From positions 1 through 64,000 of the forward strand of contig JBDHIK010000005.1 of the NCBI GenBank assembly GCA_039587475.1: a DNA stretch of 64,000 nt, given 5' to 3'. The DNA comes from N074bin45 sp039587475. Lineage in GTDB: Bacteria > Gemmatimonadota > Gemmatimonadetes > Gemmatimonadales > GWC2-71-9. The position numbers and the translations under genes were made by a program. This document shows positions 24,361 through 32,311 of this stretch, piece by piece. Below the pieces are notes generated by a model. It was not told where the DNA came from. It did not search any database and was given only the letters and a program-made list of their open reading frames with translations. Each line of letters begins with the position of its first letter. Position 1 is the stretch's first letter.

Positions 24361-25428
24361 TCAGCGGGCCGGGGCCGCCCGTTCTCTCACGAGTGAATCC
24401 ACCACGGGCGCCAGGCGATCGGCAATGATGCGCCCATAACGCTCGGCACCTTCTTCGTTGATGTGCATGGTGTCCGTGAAGATGTCCCGGCGGGTGGCGG
24501 GATCACCGACGAGATCCGTCATGTCGATGACGGGCGTGTCCGTACTGTGGGCCACCCCCTCGAGGGTGGCGCTGTACTGGTGGTAGATGCCCTGGTAGAC
24601 GGCCAATTTCCGGTGGAGCCCTCTGGGAAAGTGCATGATCGCCAGGTCGTCGGCCTCTGGAGCGTGTGTCAGCAGGCTGCTGAGGGAGACCAGAAACACT
24701 GTGCTGCCGTCTGATCTCGATCGAGTGACGAGTTCTGTCAGGTTCTGCGAATAGAGCGTCGGGGTGAATGCCTGGAGCGTTTCCTCCTCCTCAGGTGTCA
24801 GTGGCGAGAGGTCGATCGGCTTGGCGCGTTCCCTGCGACCCAGGAAGTAGTAGGGGATGCGCAGAAAGTGGAGGTGCATCATGGCCTTGCCAATCGCACT
24901 GGGCTCGCGGTACAAGCCTTCGTTCTTGTAGCGGAGCCCGAAGGGGTGGAACTGGGCCATGTCGTTCCAGCCGAGATTGATGACCGTGATATCGGGCTTC
25001 AGGTCTCCCAGTGTCTCTTGATACCAGTCCAAGGCCTGAGACGAGGAGTAGCCTGGCACGGCGCCCACGATGGCTTCGACCGCCACATCGCCATGCACGT
25101 TACGCAAGATGTCTTCGACCACCCGGGCGTAGTTCCGCCCCGGAGGTCTGAAGGTGACTGAGTTCCCGATGAACAGAATCCGGACGGTTCCGGGACGGCG
25201 GGCAACGTCGAATTCCGGGCCGAGGAAGCCGAGCGAGTTGATCGCGATGTCTCCCGCCCGATAGCCCGGTGTCAACTGCGAGCCCCTGGTCGGGTGGTGC
25301 CTGCGGAAGCCACCGATCGTCATGTTGAAGACCGTGTTCGACTCGAACAGGAGCCGCGTCGCGCCCTCCAAGCCGGCAACGACCAGGCAGCCGGCAGCGA
25401 GGATGAGCCCGAGTTTCCTCCAGGTCAT
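24361..25428 (-). CDS. SGNH/GDSL-family hydrolase, membrane-anchored or secreted
   Basis: The 355-residue protein starts with a hydrophobic segment (LGLILAAGCLVVAGLEG) that may be a signal anchor. SGNH blocks are visible: ILFIGNSVTF (the GNS form of block I with the nucleophile Ser), INLGWNDM (Asn), and DTMHINEEGAERYG (Asp and His). It acts on an unknown ester, perhaps in the periplasm on acylated glycan or lipid. The gap to yjbQ (25429-25561) holds a 16-bp palindrome at 25455-25470 and no gene. Confidence 0.75.
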   Translation of the reverse strand: MTWRKLGLILAAGCLVVAGLEGATRLLFESNTVFNMTIGGFRRHHPTRGSQLTPGYRAGDIAINSLGFLGPEFDVARRPGTVRILFIGNSVTFRPPGRNYARVVEDILRNVHGDVAVEAIVGAVPGYSSSQALDWYQETLGDLKPDITVINLGWNDMAQFHPFGLRYKNEGLYREPSAIGKAMMHLHFLRIPYYFLGRRERAKPIDLSPLTPEEEETLQAFTPTLYSQNLTELVTRSRSDGSTVFLVSLSSLLTHAPEADDLAIMHFPRGLHRKLAVYQGIYHQYSATLEGVAHSTDTPVIDMTDLVGDPATRRDIFTDTMHINEEGAERYGRIIADRLAPVVDSLVRERAAPAR

Positions 25429-25561
25429 CTGCCGTCTCCGGGAGACTCCATCGACCGCTCGGGCGAGCGGAATGCCCTGCCGCCGATGGCTGTTGGGACC
25501 TTCCCCAACCAGTGAAGATGCCGGGCAGAGTGGTGGAGCCGGCTTTGTTGGGGTCGCGCCG

Positions 25562-25987
25562 TCAGTCTGCGCTTCCCATCACCTTGATCACTACCCGCTT
25601 GCGGCGCTGCCCGTCCCACTCGCCGTAGAACACCCGCTGCCACGGTCCCAGGTCGAGCGCCCCGTTGGTGATGGGCACGATGACCTCATGGCCCATCGTG
25701 AGGCTCCGCAGGTGCGCCGCCGCGTTGTCCTCTCCAGTCTCGTTGTGGCGGTAGCGCTCGGGATCCCAGGGCGCCACCGTGTGCTCCAGCCAGTGCAGGA
25801 TATCGTGCCACAATCCCGATTCGTGGTCGTTCACGAACACGGAGGCGCTGATGTGCATGGCGGACACGAGTACGAACCCCTCCGCGACACCGGCCAGGCC
25901 TACCTGCTCGGCGACTTCTTCGGTGATGTCGATGATCTCCTGGCGCCGATCGGTCTGGAACCAGAGGTAGTGGGTATGCGAGATCAT
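25562..25987 (-). CDS. yjbQ: YjbQ/UPF0047 family protein
   Basis: The 141-residue protein matches the YjbQ family throughout: SAMHISASVFVNDHESGLWHD, WDPERYRHNETGEDNAAAHLRS, and GPWQRVFYGEWDGQRRKRVVIKV. Family members show low thiamine phosphate synthase activity in some tests, but their main role is not settled. Conserved His and Asp residues may bind a metal. The ATG overlaps the stop of the upstream transporter (ATGA), so the two are co-translated on the minus strand. Confidence 0.9.
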   Translation of the reverse strand: MISHTHYLWFQTDRRQEIIDITEEVAEQVGLAGVAEGFVLVSAMHISASVFVNDHESGLWHDILHWLEHTVAPWDPERYRHNETGEDNAAAHLRSLTMGHEVIVPITNGALDLGPWQRVFYGEWDGQRRKRVVIKVMGSAD

Positions 25988-27267
25988 GACGGTGGCTCCT
26001 GGGGTGTCGCGCTCCTGTCCGCATCACGCGCGGCCTGAATACCGGCACGTTCATCGACGGCAAGCAACACCGCGCCTCCCAGCAGGAAGAACAGCAAGAC
26101 CGAACCCATGCCGGCGCGTTGCCCGAAGGCCCCGCTCAATTCCCCAAGCAGCAGCGGGCCCATGAACGCCGTGGCCTTGCCGGAAAACGCAAAGAAGCCG
26201 AAGAACTCGGCCTGGTGGCGCTCCGGGACGAATCGTCCCATGAGGGACCGGCTGGCTGACTGGTTGGGGCCGACGAACAGGCCGATGCAGATTCCCGCCA
26301 CCCAGAACCACGCCCGCGTCGGCGCCACGACCGCAATGACCGTGGCTGTCGACAACGCCACCAGGCTGACCAGGACGGTGATCTTGCCGCCCACCTTGTC
26401 GTCCACGATCCCGAATAGCAGGGCACCGGCCCCGGCGGCCACGTTGAGCACGATCCCGAAGATCATCACTTCGCCAAACGTCATGCCGAAGGTGCCGGCC
26501 GCGTAGATGGCACCGAACGCGAAGATGGTCACCAGGCCGTCGTTGTAGATCAGCCGGGCCACCAGGAAGGTGACCACCTCCCGGTACTGTCTGAGCTGGC
26601 GGAACGTCCGGCCCAGTTCGCGAAATGCGCCTCCGATGTCCAATCCCTTCGTGGTACCTGGTTTGTCCTTCAGGTAGAGGAAGGCCGGCATGCTGAAGAG
26701 AAGAAACCAGCCGGCCACCAGCAGATTGGTGGCCCGGATGTGGAAGCCACCCTCCGTCGGCAGCGACAGCAGCGGCGGCATCCCTTCCAGGCCCACGAGG
26801 AAGACCAGGCCCAGCGCCAGTGCCAGCAGGCCACCGATGTAGCCCAGGCCCCAGCCATATCCCGAGACCCGACCGATCCGATCGGGCGGCACGATGGCCG
26901 GGAGAAAGGCGTTGTAGAAGACCATGCCGACCTCGAACGCCACGTTGGCGATCACGAAGACCCCCAGCGCCAACAGTACGGCGTATTGGCCGGTTGGCGC
27001 CACGAAGGTCAGAGCGGTGGTCGCCACCACGCACACGAGCGTCGAGGCCAGCAACGCCTTACGGCGCGCCCCGCCCCGGTCGGCCATGGTGCCCAGGATC
27101 GGGCTCAGCAACGCGATCAGCACGACGTTCTCATTGGGAGCGAACGTCTTGGTGAAGTAGGTGGCGTAGACGAACGTCACCACGAGCGTCGTGAAGGCGG
27201 AGTTGGCCCAGTCGTAGAAACACCAGGCCGTTATGGTCGACTTCGAGCCCCAGCGGGATGTGCTCAT
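25984..27267 (-). CDS. UMF1-type major facilitator superfamily transporter with a shortened second helix
   Basis: The 427-residue transporter begins CFYDWANSAFTTLVVTFVYATYF, the UMF1/Atg22-like family start, and has about eleven hydrophobic segments; FVGPNQSASRSLMGRFVPE marks the second half. Between helix 1 and LLSPILGTMADRGGARRK only about ten residues remain, where relatives have about 25-30, so helix 2 appears truncated by an in-frame loss. The frame is otherwise intact. Substrates of this family are mostly unknown. It is coupled to yjbQ downstream and sits 56 bases after htpX. Confidence 0.85.
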   Translation of the reverse strand: MSTSRWGSKSTITAWCFYDWANSAFTTLVVTFVYATYFTKTFAPNENVVLIALLSPILGTMADRGGARRKALLASTLVCVVATTALTFVAPTGQYAVLLALGVFVIANVAFEVGMVFYNAFLPAIVPPDRIGRVSGYGWGLGYIGGLLALALGLVFLVGLEGMPPLLSLPTEGGFHIRATNLLVAGWFLLFSMPAFLYLKDKPGTTKGLDIGGAFRELGRTFRQLRQYREVVTFLVARLIYNDGLVTIFAFGAIYAAGTFGMTFGEVMIFGIVLNVAAGAGALLFGIVDDKVGGKITVLVSLVALSTATVIAVVAPTRAWFWVAGICIGLFVGPNQSASRSLMGRFVPERHQAEFFGFFAFSGKATAFMGPLLLGELSGAFGQRAGMGSVLLFFLLGGAVLLAVDERAGIQAARDADRSATPQEPPS

Positions 27268-27323
27268 GCGCGCCTCGGGTGGGAGGCCCTACAGGATGTC
27301 GCTGCGCGGGAGGTCTGGCGTGT

Positions 27324-28148
27324 TCAGTTCATCGCTTCCAGAGCGGCCACGCGCTCTTCAATCGGCGGGTGGGTGCTCATCCAGCGGGCCACCCCGCGAG
27401 CGCCATGGGCTGCCAGGGGATTGACCTGGGCCAACGGTGCCGCCGCCGGCGCTACGTCCATCGGGATGCGGCGCGCCATGGCATCCAGGCGGCGCAGGGC
27501 GTTGGCCAGGGATTGCGGGTGGCCCAGAATCTCGGCTCCGACCCGGTCCGCCTCGAACTCCCGTTGCCGGGAGATCGCGAACTGAATCAACATGGCCGCG
27601 ATGGGGGCGAGGATGATCAGCACCAGGCCCACCACTGGGTGCCCGTCGTCGTCACCGCCGCCGAACAGCAAGAGGTAGGGGAGATAGCTGATGGCGCCGG
27701 CCAGGCCCGCCGCGATGGTGGAGATCAACATGTCGCGGTTCTTGATGTGGGCCAATTCGTGGGCGATGACACCTTCCAGCTCGTCCTGCGGCATGCCCTT
27801 GAGGATGCCCGTCGTGACGGCCACGACCGCGTGCTCGGGATTACGGCCGGTCGCGAACGCGTTGGGCTGGTCCTGGCGCGCCACGGCCACCACCGGCATC
27901 GGAAGACCGGCCCGTTGCCGCAGGCGGTCCACCATGGCATACAGCTCGGGAGCCTCGGCCGCAGTGACCACGGTGGCGCCATACATCCGCAGCACCATCC
28001 GGTCCGAAAAGAAGTACATCACGAAGTTGATGCCCGATCCGAGCAGAAACGCGAGGATCAGCCCGTTGCTGCCACCGATGGCCTGGCCCGCGGCCATGAA
28101 CAGTGCCAGCAGGCCGGCCATCAGCAGGAAAGTCTTGGTGTTGTTCAT
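27324..28148 (-). CDS. htpX: HtpX-family membrane zinc metalloprotease
   Basis: The 274-residue M48 protease degrades misfolded membrane proteins in the inner membrane. Two N-terminal helices precede the zinc site HELAH (in GVIAHELAHIKNRD); a second helix pair follows, then REFEADRVGAE with the third ligand Glu, and the family end WMSTHPPIEERVAALE. The gene has the clearest promoter in the window, with a -10 just six bases before the ATG, so its mRNA is probably leaderless. A 29-bp dyad lies immediately upstream of the -35 and may control it. Confidence 0.95.
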   Translation of the reverse strand: MNNTKTFLLMAGLLALFMAAGQAIGGSNGLILAFLLGSGINFVMYFFSDRMVLRMYGATVVTAAEAPELYAMVDRLRQRAGLPMPVVAVARQDQPNAFATGRNPEHAVVAVTTGILKGMPQDELEGVIAHELAHIKNRDMLISTIAAGLAGAISYLPYLLLFGGGDDDGHPVVGLVLIILAPIAAMLIQFAISRQREFEADRVGAEILGHPQSLANALRRLDAMARRIPMDVAPAAAPLAQVNPLAAHGARGVARWMSTHPPIEERVAALEAMN

Positions 28149-28154
28149 GGTCCA

Positions 28155-28183
28155 ATTCTAGGGTGAATCACGGCCCGGGTCAA
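28155..28183 (-). promoter_or_regulatory. htpX promoter, sigma-70 type, leaderless
   Basis: On the minus strand TTGACC (28183-28178) is followed after exactly 17 bases by TAGAAT (28160-28155). Both differ from consensus at one position. The ATG of htpX begins six bases later at 28148, so transcription should start at or beside the start codon. A dyad at 28188-28216 abuts the -35. Confidence 0.75.
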
Positions 28184-28187
28184 CTGC

Positions 28188-28216
28188 TGTAACACATTGT
28201 CCTACAAATGGTTACA
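28188..28216. promoter_or_regulatory. 29-bp dyad upstream of the htpX promoter, probable operator
   Basis: The site reads TGTAAC-N3-TTGT-N3-ACAA-N3-GTTACA: a near-perfect inverted repeat in which 10 of 13 half-site positions pair. It ends five bases before the htpX -35 element, a usual place for an activator or for a repressor that bends DNA. A related site, identical in its left half, lies at 12539-12567 ahead of a lipoprotein gene. It does not match the CIRCE, HspR or LexA consensus known to me. Confidence 0.55.
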
Positions 28217-28234
28217 TATGCCGCAACCAGTGGC

Positions 28235-29488
28235 CTAGGCGAAGGGGGGGTCGGCGCGATGCACCGGGTCCTCCAGCAGGATGGCCGACAGCTGCGCCCC
28301 GGCCGCAGTCTCCCCCTGGCCCTCCGGGACGATGAGCAGGGCATTGGCCATGATCATCGATGTGAGAATGCCGGAACCCTGTGGCCCGGTGAGGCGGGCG
28401 GTGCGACCTGCCGCCTCCGGGGTCACGATTGCGCGAAGGAAATGCTGCAGGGCAGCAGATACGCGGATCGGCTCGGTGACGTGAACCGGTACCGCGCGCC
28501 GGAAGCACAGGCGGTGACCAGTCATCTTGCGAATGGCCGGCCGGACGAAGAGCTCGAACGTGACCATGGCGCTGACGGGATTCCCGGGCAGGCCCACCCA
28601 CGGCATGTCGCCGATGCGGCCGAATCCAACCGGCGCCCCCGGTCGCATTCTCAGTCGCCAGAAGTCGATGTCGCCTCCGACTTCCTGCAAGACCTGTCGC
28701 ACGTAGTCGTGCTCGCCGACACTGATGCCGGCGCTGGTGACGAGCACGTCGCAGCCCGCAGCGTGTTCGATATGCTGCCGCAGGCTCTCGGGCGTGTCCT
28801 TCGCGATGCCGAGGTCGACCGGCTCGCCACCGGCCAGACAGACCAGAGCACGGAGGGTGTGGCTGTTGGACGACGCCGTCTTACGGCCGCTGAGGATGTC
28901 GTGCGGATGGTCGATGTCCGCGATCTCGTCGCCGCTACCCAGGATGCCGATACGCGGGGCCCGATGCACCAGCGGGTTGGCCACCGCCATCGAGGCCAGA
29001 ACGCCGAGGTGCCCCGGTGTGAGCGCGGTCCCACGGGAAAGCACCTTCGTGGCCTGGCGGATGTCCTCCCCGGCCTGCCGGACGTTTCTGCCGGCGTCCC
29101 GGTCGTCCGTCACGGTGACGACGGGATCCCCCAGGTCGGTGTCTTCCTGTCGTACGACACAATCGGCGCCGGTTGGGAGCGCGGATCCGGTGAAGATGCG
29201 GGCGCACTCTCCCGGTCCCAGCGCGACCGTCGGGAAGCGTCCCGCCGGCAGATGCTCCACGATGCGCAACCGGATCGGCCGGTCCGTGGACGCCCCGGCA
29301 ATGTCGTCGCTCCGGGCGGCGTAACCGTCCATGGCGGAGTTGGTGTGGGCCGGGATGTTGAGTGGGCTGACCACGTCCTCCGCCAGCACGGCACCCAGGG
29401 CATCGTCGAGATGCACCCTGAGTGCTGGTTGGATGGTCACATGGTCCAGGATGTGGAGGGCCGCTTCGGCGGCCGAGAGCGGCCTCAA
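28235..29488 (-). CDS. moeA: Molybdopterin molybdenumtransferase
   Basis: MoeA inserts molybdate into adenylylated molybdopterin. The 417-residue protein has NIPAHTNSAMDGYA, ARIFTGSALPTGAD, LSRGTALTPGHLGVLAS, GSGDEI, VLVTSAGISVGEHDYV and GLPGNPVSAMVTFE, covering the family in order. The start is taken as TTG 29488, overlapping the mobB stop as TTGA, the same coupling as atpF-atpH; ATG 29542 lies inside mobB and would add 18 residues of low-complexity sequence. It is the last of mobA-mobB-moeA; htpX follows with its own promoter. Confidence 0.93.
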   Translation of the reverse strand: MRPLSAAEAALHILDHVTIQPALRVHLDDALGAVLAEDVVSPLNIPAHTNSAMDGYAARSDDIAGASTDRPIRLRIVEHLPAGRFPTVALGPGECARIFTGSALPTGADCVVRQEDTDLGDPVVTVTDDRDAGRNVRQAGEDIRQATKVLSRGTALTPGHLGVLASMAVANPLVHRAPRIGILGSGDEIADIDHPHDILSGRKTASSNSHTLRALVCLAGGEPVDLGIAKDTPESLRQHIEHAAGCDVLVTSAGISVGEHDYVRQVLQEVGGDIDFWRLRMRPGAPVGFGRIGDMPWVGLPGNPVSAMVTFELFVRPAIRKMTGHRLCFRRAVPVHVTEPIRVSAALQHFLRAIVTPEAAGRTARLTGPQGSGILTSMIMANALLIVPEGQGETAAGAQLSAILLEDPVHRADPPFA

Positions 29489-30018
29489 GGTCCGATAATC
29501 TTGGCGCCGTCCCAGGCGATGTTGGCCAGGAGCTGCAGCCACATGGTGTCGCGGAACCGGAGCACCGTGGTGTCCGCCTTGAAGTTGTCGTCGTCGGTGA
29601 CGATGGCGATCCAGTCGCCAGCGCGGTCAGAGGTCGGGTCGTAGAACGGTGTGTCTGAGACTTCTCGCCGGTACACCTCGATCTTGGGAATCGGGTGGGA
29701 TGTGAAGCCCTCGGCCATCACGATATCGGCCTCCGACAAGTAGGTACGCGCCAGGGTGATGGGGTCGGTATCGTCCGCGGTCCGTTCGAACAGGCCCCGC
29801 ATGTGCGGGCTCGCGATGAGAACCCGTTCGGCCTTGCCTTCGCTGAAGTGGCGGTAGGTGTCGGTCCCAGGGGTATCGATGGTGGCTGGGTGGCTGGCGT
29901 GCTTCATGGTCATCACCCGATGTCCCCGACGGACGTACTCCGCGGCCAACGCCACGGCCAGGGTGGTCTTGCCCGCGCTCTTCTTGCCGACTACCGAGAT
30001 GATCCGAGTTGCTGCCAC
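29485..30018 (-). CDS. mobB: Molybdopterin-guanine dinucleotide biosynthesis adaptor protein
   Basis: This 177-residue P-loop GTPase has the Walker A motif GKKSAGKTT and KHASHPATIDTPGTDTYRH, which match MobB, the protein that assists MobA in attaching GMP to the molybdenum cofactor. It ends with the MobB-like region DWIAIVTDDDNFKADTTVLRFRD. It overlaps mobA by 28 bases and its stop overlaps the moeA start. The three are clearly one translation unit. Confidence 0.9.
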   Translation of the reverse strand: MAATRIISVVGKKSAGKTTLAVALAAEYVRRGHRVMTMKHASHPATIDTPGTDTYRHFSEGKAERVLIASPHMRGLFERTADDTDPITLARTYLSEADIVMAEGFTSHPIPKIEVYRREVSDTPFYDPTSDRAGDWIAIVTDDDNFKADTTVLRFRDTMWLQLLANIAWDGAKIIGP

Positions 30019-30608
30019 AGTGCATCCGCCCGAATGAGGTCGTCCCGCGTGTTCACGTTGAAGAACATCGTGGCCGGGTCGCCGAACTGGTGAACCTCAG
30101 CCTCAGGGAGGATACAGGTCTTCACCGATTCATGGAAGGCAACGGCCCGAAGGTCCCCGGCGGCGAGGGCGGTCTCCATCGGCCCTCGGCACCCGGGCTG
30201 GTACAGGGCGCACATCGGCTCCACGCCGCGCCGGCCGCCACTGGCGGGCAGGACGACGTCACAGGGGCCTGACCTGGCCACCAGATGGGCGATCAGAGCA
30301 GGGGGCACCAGCGGCATGTCCCAGGCCAGGCAGACCACCGGGGCAGGGGTCTCGACAACCGCTGTATAGAGGCCGGCGAGGGCTCCTCCAGCGACCCGGT
30401 CCGGCACGACTCGCAGGTCTGGCCGCCACGTTCCTGCTTCGGGATCGTTCGCGATCAGGACCGGGTCGGAGCCCAGAGCCGCCTGGAGGGCCTCGACCAG
30501 GATGTCGAGAATGCGTCTGCCGCCGACCAGGGCCAGCCCCTTGGGGCCGCCCCCGAACCGCCGAGCCTGGCCGCCCGCGAGGATGGCACCGTGCACGTGA
30601 GGTGACAC
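29991..30608 (-). CDS. mobA: Molybdenum cofactor guanylyltransferase
   Basis: MobA transfers GMP from GTP to the molybdenum cofactor to give the MGD form used by DMSO-reductase-family enzymes such as formate dehydrogenases. The 205-residue protein starts with HGAILAGGQARRFGGGPKGLALVGG, the nucleotide-binding loop, and has VPDRVAGGALAGLYTAV and LAWDMPLV with the metal-binding Asp. The ATG is 14 bases downstream of the stop of a beta-barrel gene on the same strand. Together with fdhD it implies that the cell makes a bis-MGD enzyme; none is in this window. Confidence 0.94.
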   Translation of the reverse strand: MSPHVHGAILAGGQARRFGGGPKGLALVGGRRILDILVEALQAALGSDPVLIANDPEAGTWRPDLRVVPDRVAGGALAGLYTAVVETPAPVVCLAWDMPLVPPALIAHLVARSGPCDVVLPASGGRRGVEPMCALYQPGCRGPMETALAAGDLRAVAFHESVKTCILPEAEVHQFGDPATMFFNVNTRDDLIRADALWQQLGSSR

Positions 30609-30622
30609 GGCGTCAGGGTCGG

Positions 30623-31408
30623 TCAGTAGCGCCGCCCCCGGCTCTTTTCGAGCACGATTTCAAATCCGATTTGTACCGAGAAGAGGTGCTGGTACTTGGC
30701 CTCGGATGGCGGCTTGATGCCGGCGCGGTTGGAGGCCATCGTCACGGCGTCGTAGCCGACGATGTTGTCGCGGACCTCGAACCGGATCTGGTAACCGCCC
30801 CGCTTGGTCCCCGCGGTGAAGCCTGCGCCCAGGACGGCAGTCGGGCTGAGGCTTCTGGCGTCGTCATCGACATAGACCTGGACGACACCGTTCCCGGTGC
30901 GCCCCTCCATGGCCACGGAACTGCGGTTGATGATGGCGACGCCAAGCCCGGCCCGCACATAGGGTGAGACCGAGCCGCGAGGGCTGATGCGCCACATCGC
31001 CCCTGCGGTGATCTGCACGGTCGAGGTTCCGTTGGAATCGCCGTCGATGTCTCCGCAGGCGGTGGCCACGTCCTGGTCACCGGTGGAGAAGGCGATCTTG
31101 CAGGTGTCGTCGTAGTTGGTTCCCGTGAAGAACACCTCGCCGGACAGTCCGAGATTGGGCTTCGGGAAGTAGATGCCGTAGAACATCAACCCGAGGCCGC
31201 CCGTGACGGAGCGGGTCAGCGCGAGGGTGTCGGCGACGCCCGGGTTGAGTTGCAGCGGCTGGTTGGGCACGCTCCACAGGTCGGTGTTGCCCGTGAACGA
31301 GAGCGCGACGCCGAACACCAGGTTGGCCTGGGAACCTGTCTCCTGTGCCGCGGCCGCGGCGGGCGCGACGCTCAGGCATGCTACCAGGACGGTGACCACT
31401 CGGTTCAT
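30623..31408 (-). CDS. Outer-membrane beta-barrel protein of unknown function
   Basis: The 261-residue protein has a signal peptide (MNRVVTVLVACLSVAPAAAA, cut before QETG) and repeated amphipathic strands with glycine-rich turns, including YFPKPNLGLSGEVFFTGTNYDD, YVRAGLGVAIINRS and LFSVQIGFEIVLEKS. A DIDGDSNGT loop may bind calcium. The ATG at 31408 has GGGGGAA as ribosome site; a longer frame exists upstream but lacks one. It lies between fdhD and mobA with a 114-base gap upstream and 14 bases downstream, so it probably shares transcription with mobA. Confidence 0.65.
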   Translation of the reverse strand: MNRVVTVLVACLSVAPAAAAAQETGSQANLVFGVALSFTGNTDLWSVPNQPLQLNPGVADTLALTRSVTGGLGLMFYGIYFPKPNLGLSGEVFFTGTNYDDTCKIAFSTGDQDVATACGDIDGDSNGTSTVQITAGAMWRISPRGSVSPYVRAGLGVAIINRSSVAMEGRTGNGVVQVYVDDDARSLSPTAVLGAGFTAGTKRGGYQIRFEVRDNIVGYDAVTMASNRAGIKPPSEAKYQHLFSVQIGFEIVLEKSRGRRY

Positions 31409-31478
31409 TGTTCCCCCAAAGAATCCGGATCGAGACTCGTTCTCCACTGTCCGTGTGCCCTTCGAGACGTACGCCGGG

Positions 31479-31494
31479 GTGTGACCGGACACAC
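31479..31494. promoter_or_regulatory. Imperfect palindrome between fdhD and a beta-barrel gene
   Basis: GTGTG-A-CCGG-A-CACAC is symmetrical at 14 of 16 positions. It lies 29 bases past the fdhD stop and 70 bases before the barrel start on the minus strand. No T run follows on either strand, so an operator is a little more likely than a terminator; neither is certain. Confidence 0.3.
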
Positions 31495-31522
31495 GGTGGT
31501 CCATCTACGGCCACCTGCGTCC

Positions 31523-32311
31523 CTACGGGCTCGGCCCCGGTCCGGTTTGCGGACCATGGTAGTCCGGGGTGGCGCTGGCCGCTCGCCCGACCAACGTCAT
31601 GCCCGCGCGTCGCGAGATGTCTCGCGCCAGCGTCGAGGGGACTGACGGCGTCGCCACGTAGCCCAACCGAGCCCGGGCCGCCTTGAAGGCCAGTTCGGCG
31701 CTGATCCGGCCGGTAACCAGGAGCCCGAGGCCGGAGACGGCCCGGCCCTCGAGGAGAGCCGCGCCGATGACCTTGTCGACGGCGTTGTGCCGGCCGATGT
31801 CTTCGGCGTGACACACCAGGTCTGTGCCGTCGGTCAACCCGGCCGCGTGGATCCCGCCGGTATCGCGATAACGCTCCCCACGCTGGAACAGGCTCTTGAG
31901 CAACCCCCGCAGGACGTCAGCATCCGGAGGGTGTCCGTGCGGTTCCGCACTGGGTCCCTGATCCACCTCTGCCAGAAAGGTACTCACGGCACCGCAGCCC
32001 GACGCCAGGACCGGGCGGCGGCTCTCGGCCGCCACCGTGGCCACGTTGGCCTCCGGAATCTCGGCCCAGAAGCCGAGGTCGGTGGCGCAGGGCCGCAGTG
32101 AGACCTCGTTCATGCTGTGGACGTAACCTTCACCATACAGCCAACCGATCGCCAGCTCCTCGAGCAGGTCGGGTGTGCACATCCAGGTCACCGCGGGAGC
32201 GCCGTTGATTTCCAACCATACGGCGACCTCCTCCACGACCGCACCACGGCCGAAGCGGCTGCGCCGCTGCCGTTCCCGGCCTTCAGCCGGTGTGTTCGGT
32301 ACAATCGGCAT
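31523..32311 (-). CDS. fdhD: Formate dehydrogenase accessory sulfurtransferase
   Basis: FdhD moves sulfur from IscS to the molybdenum cofactor of formate dehydrogenases. The 262-residue protein shows DLLEELAIGWLYGEGYV, ASGCGAVST with the single Cys that carries the persulfide, THAAG-type TGGIHAAGLTDG, HAEDIGRHNAVDKVIG and VTGRISAELAFKAAR. The start at ATG 32311 overlaps the stop of the PTPS-like gene by 29 bases, and a later start is possible. The target formate dehydrogenase lies outside this window. Confidence 0.94.
   Translation of the reverse strand: MPIVPNTPAEGRERQRRSRFGRGAVVEEVAVWLEINGAPAVTWMCTPDLLEELAIGWLYGEGYVHSMNEVSLRPCATDLGFWAEIPEANVATVAAESRRPVLASGCGAVSTFLAEVDQGPSAEPHGHPPDADVLRGLLKSLFQRGERYRDTGGIHAAGLTDGTDLVCHAEDIGRHNAVDKVIGAALLEGRAVSGLGLLVTGRISAELAFKAARARLGYVATPSVPSTLARDISRRAGMTLVGRAASATPDYHGPQTGPGPSP

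Noticed and set aside
25455..25470. Perfect 16-bp palindrome CCGCTCG-GG-CGAGCGG in the SGNH-yjbQ gap
   Set aside because: A pure G+C inverted repeat of this size with no T run occurs easily in this genome; it lacks a matching copy elsewhere in the window.
28188..28216. CIRCE, HspR or LexA box near htpX
   Set aside because: Neither the TTAGCACTC/GAGTGCTAA nor the CTTGAGT/ACTCAAG nor the GAAC/GTTC patterns fit; the dyad is a different sequence.
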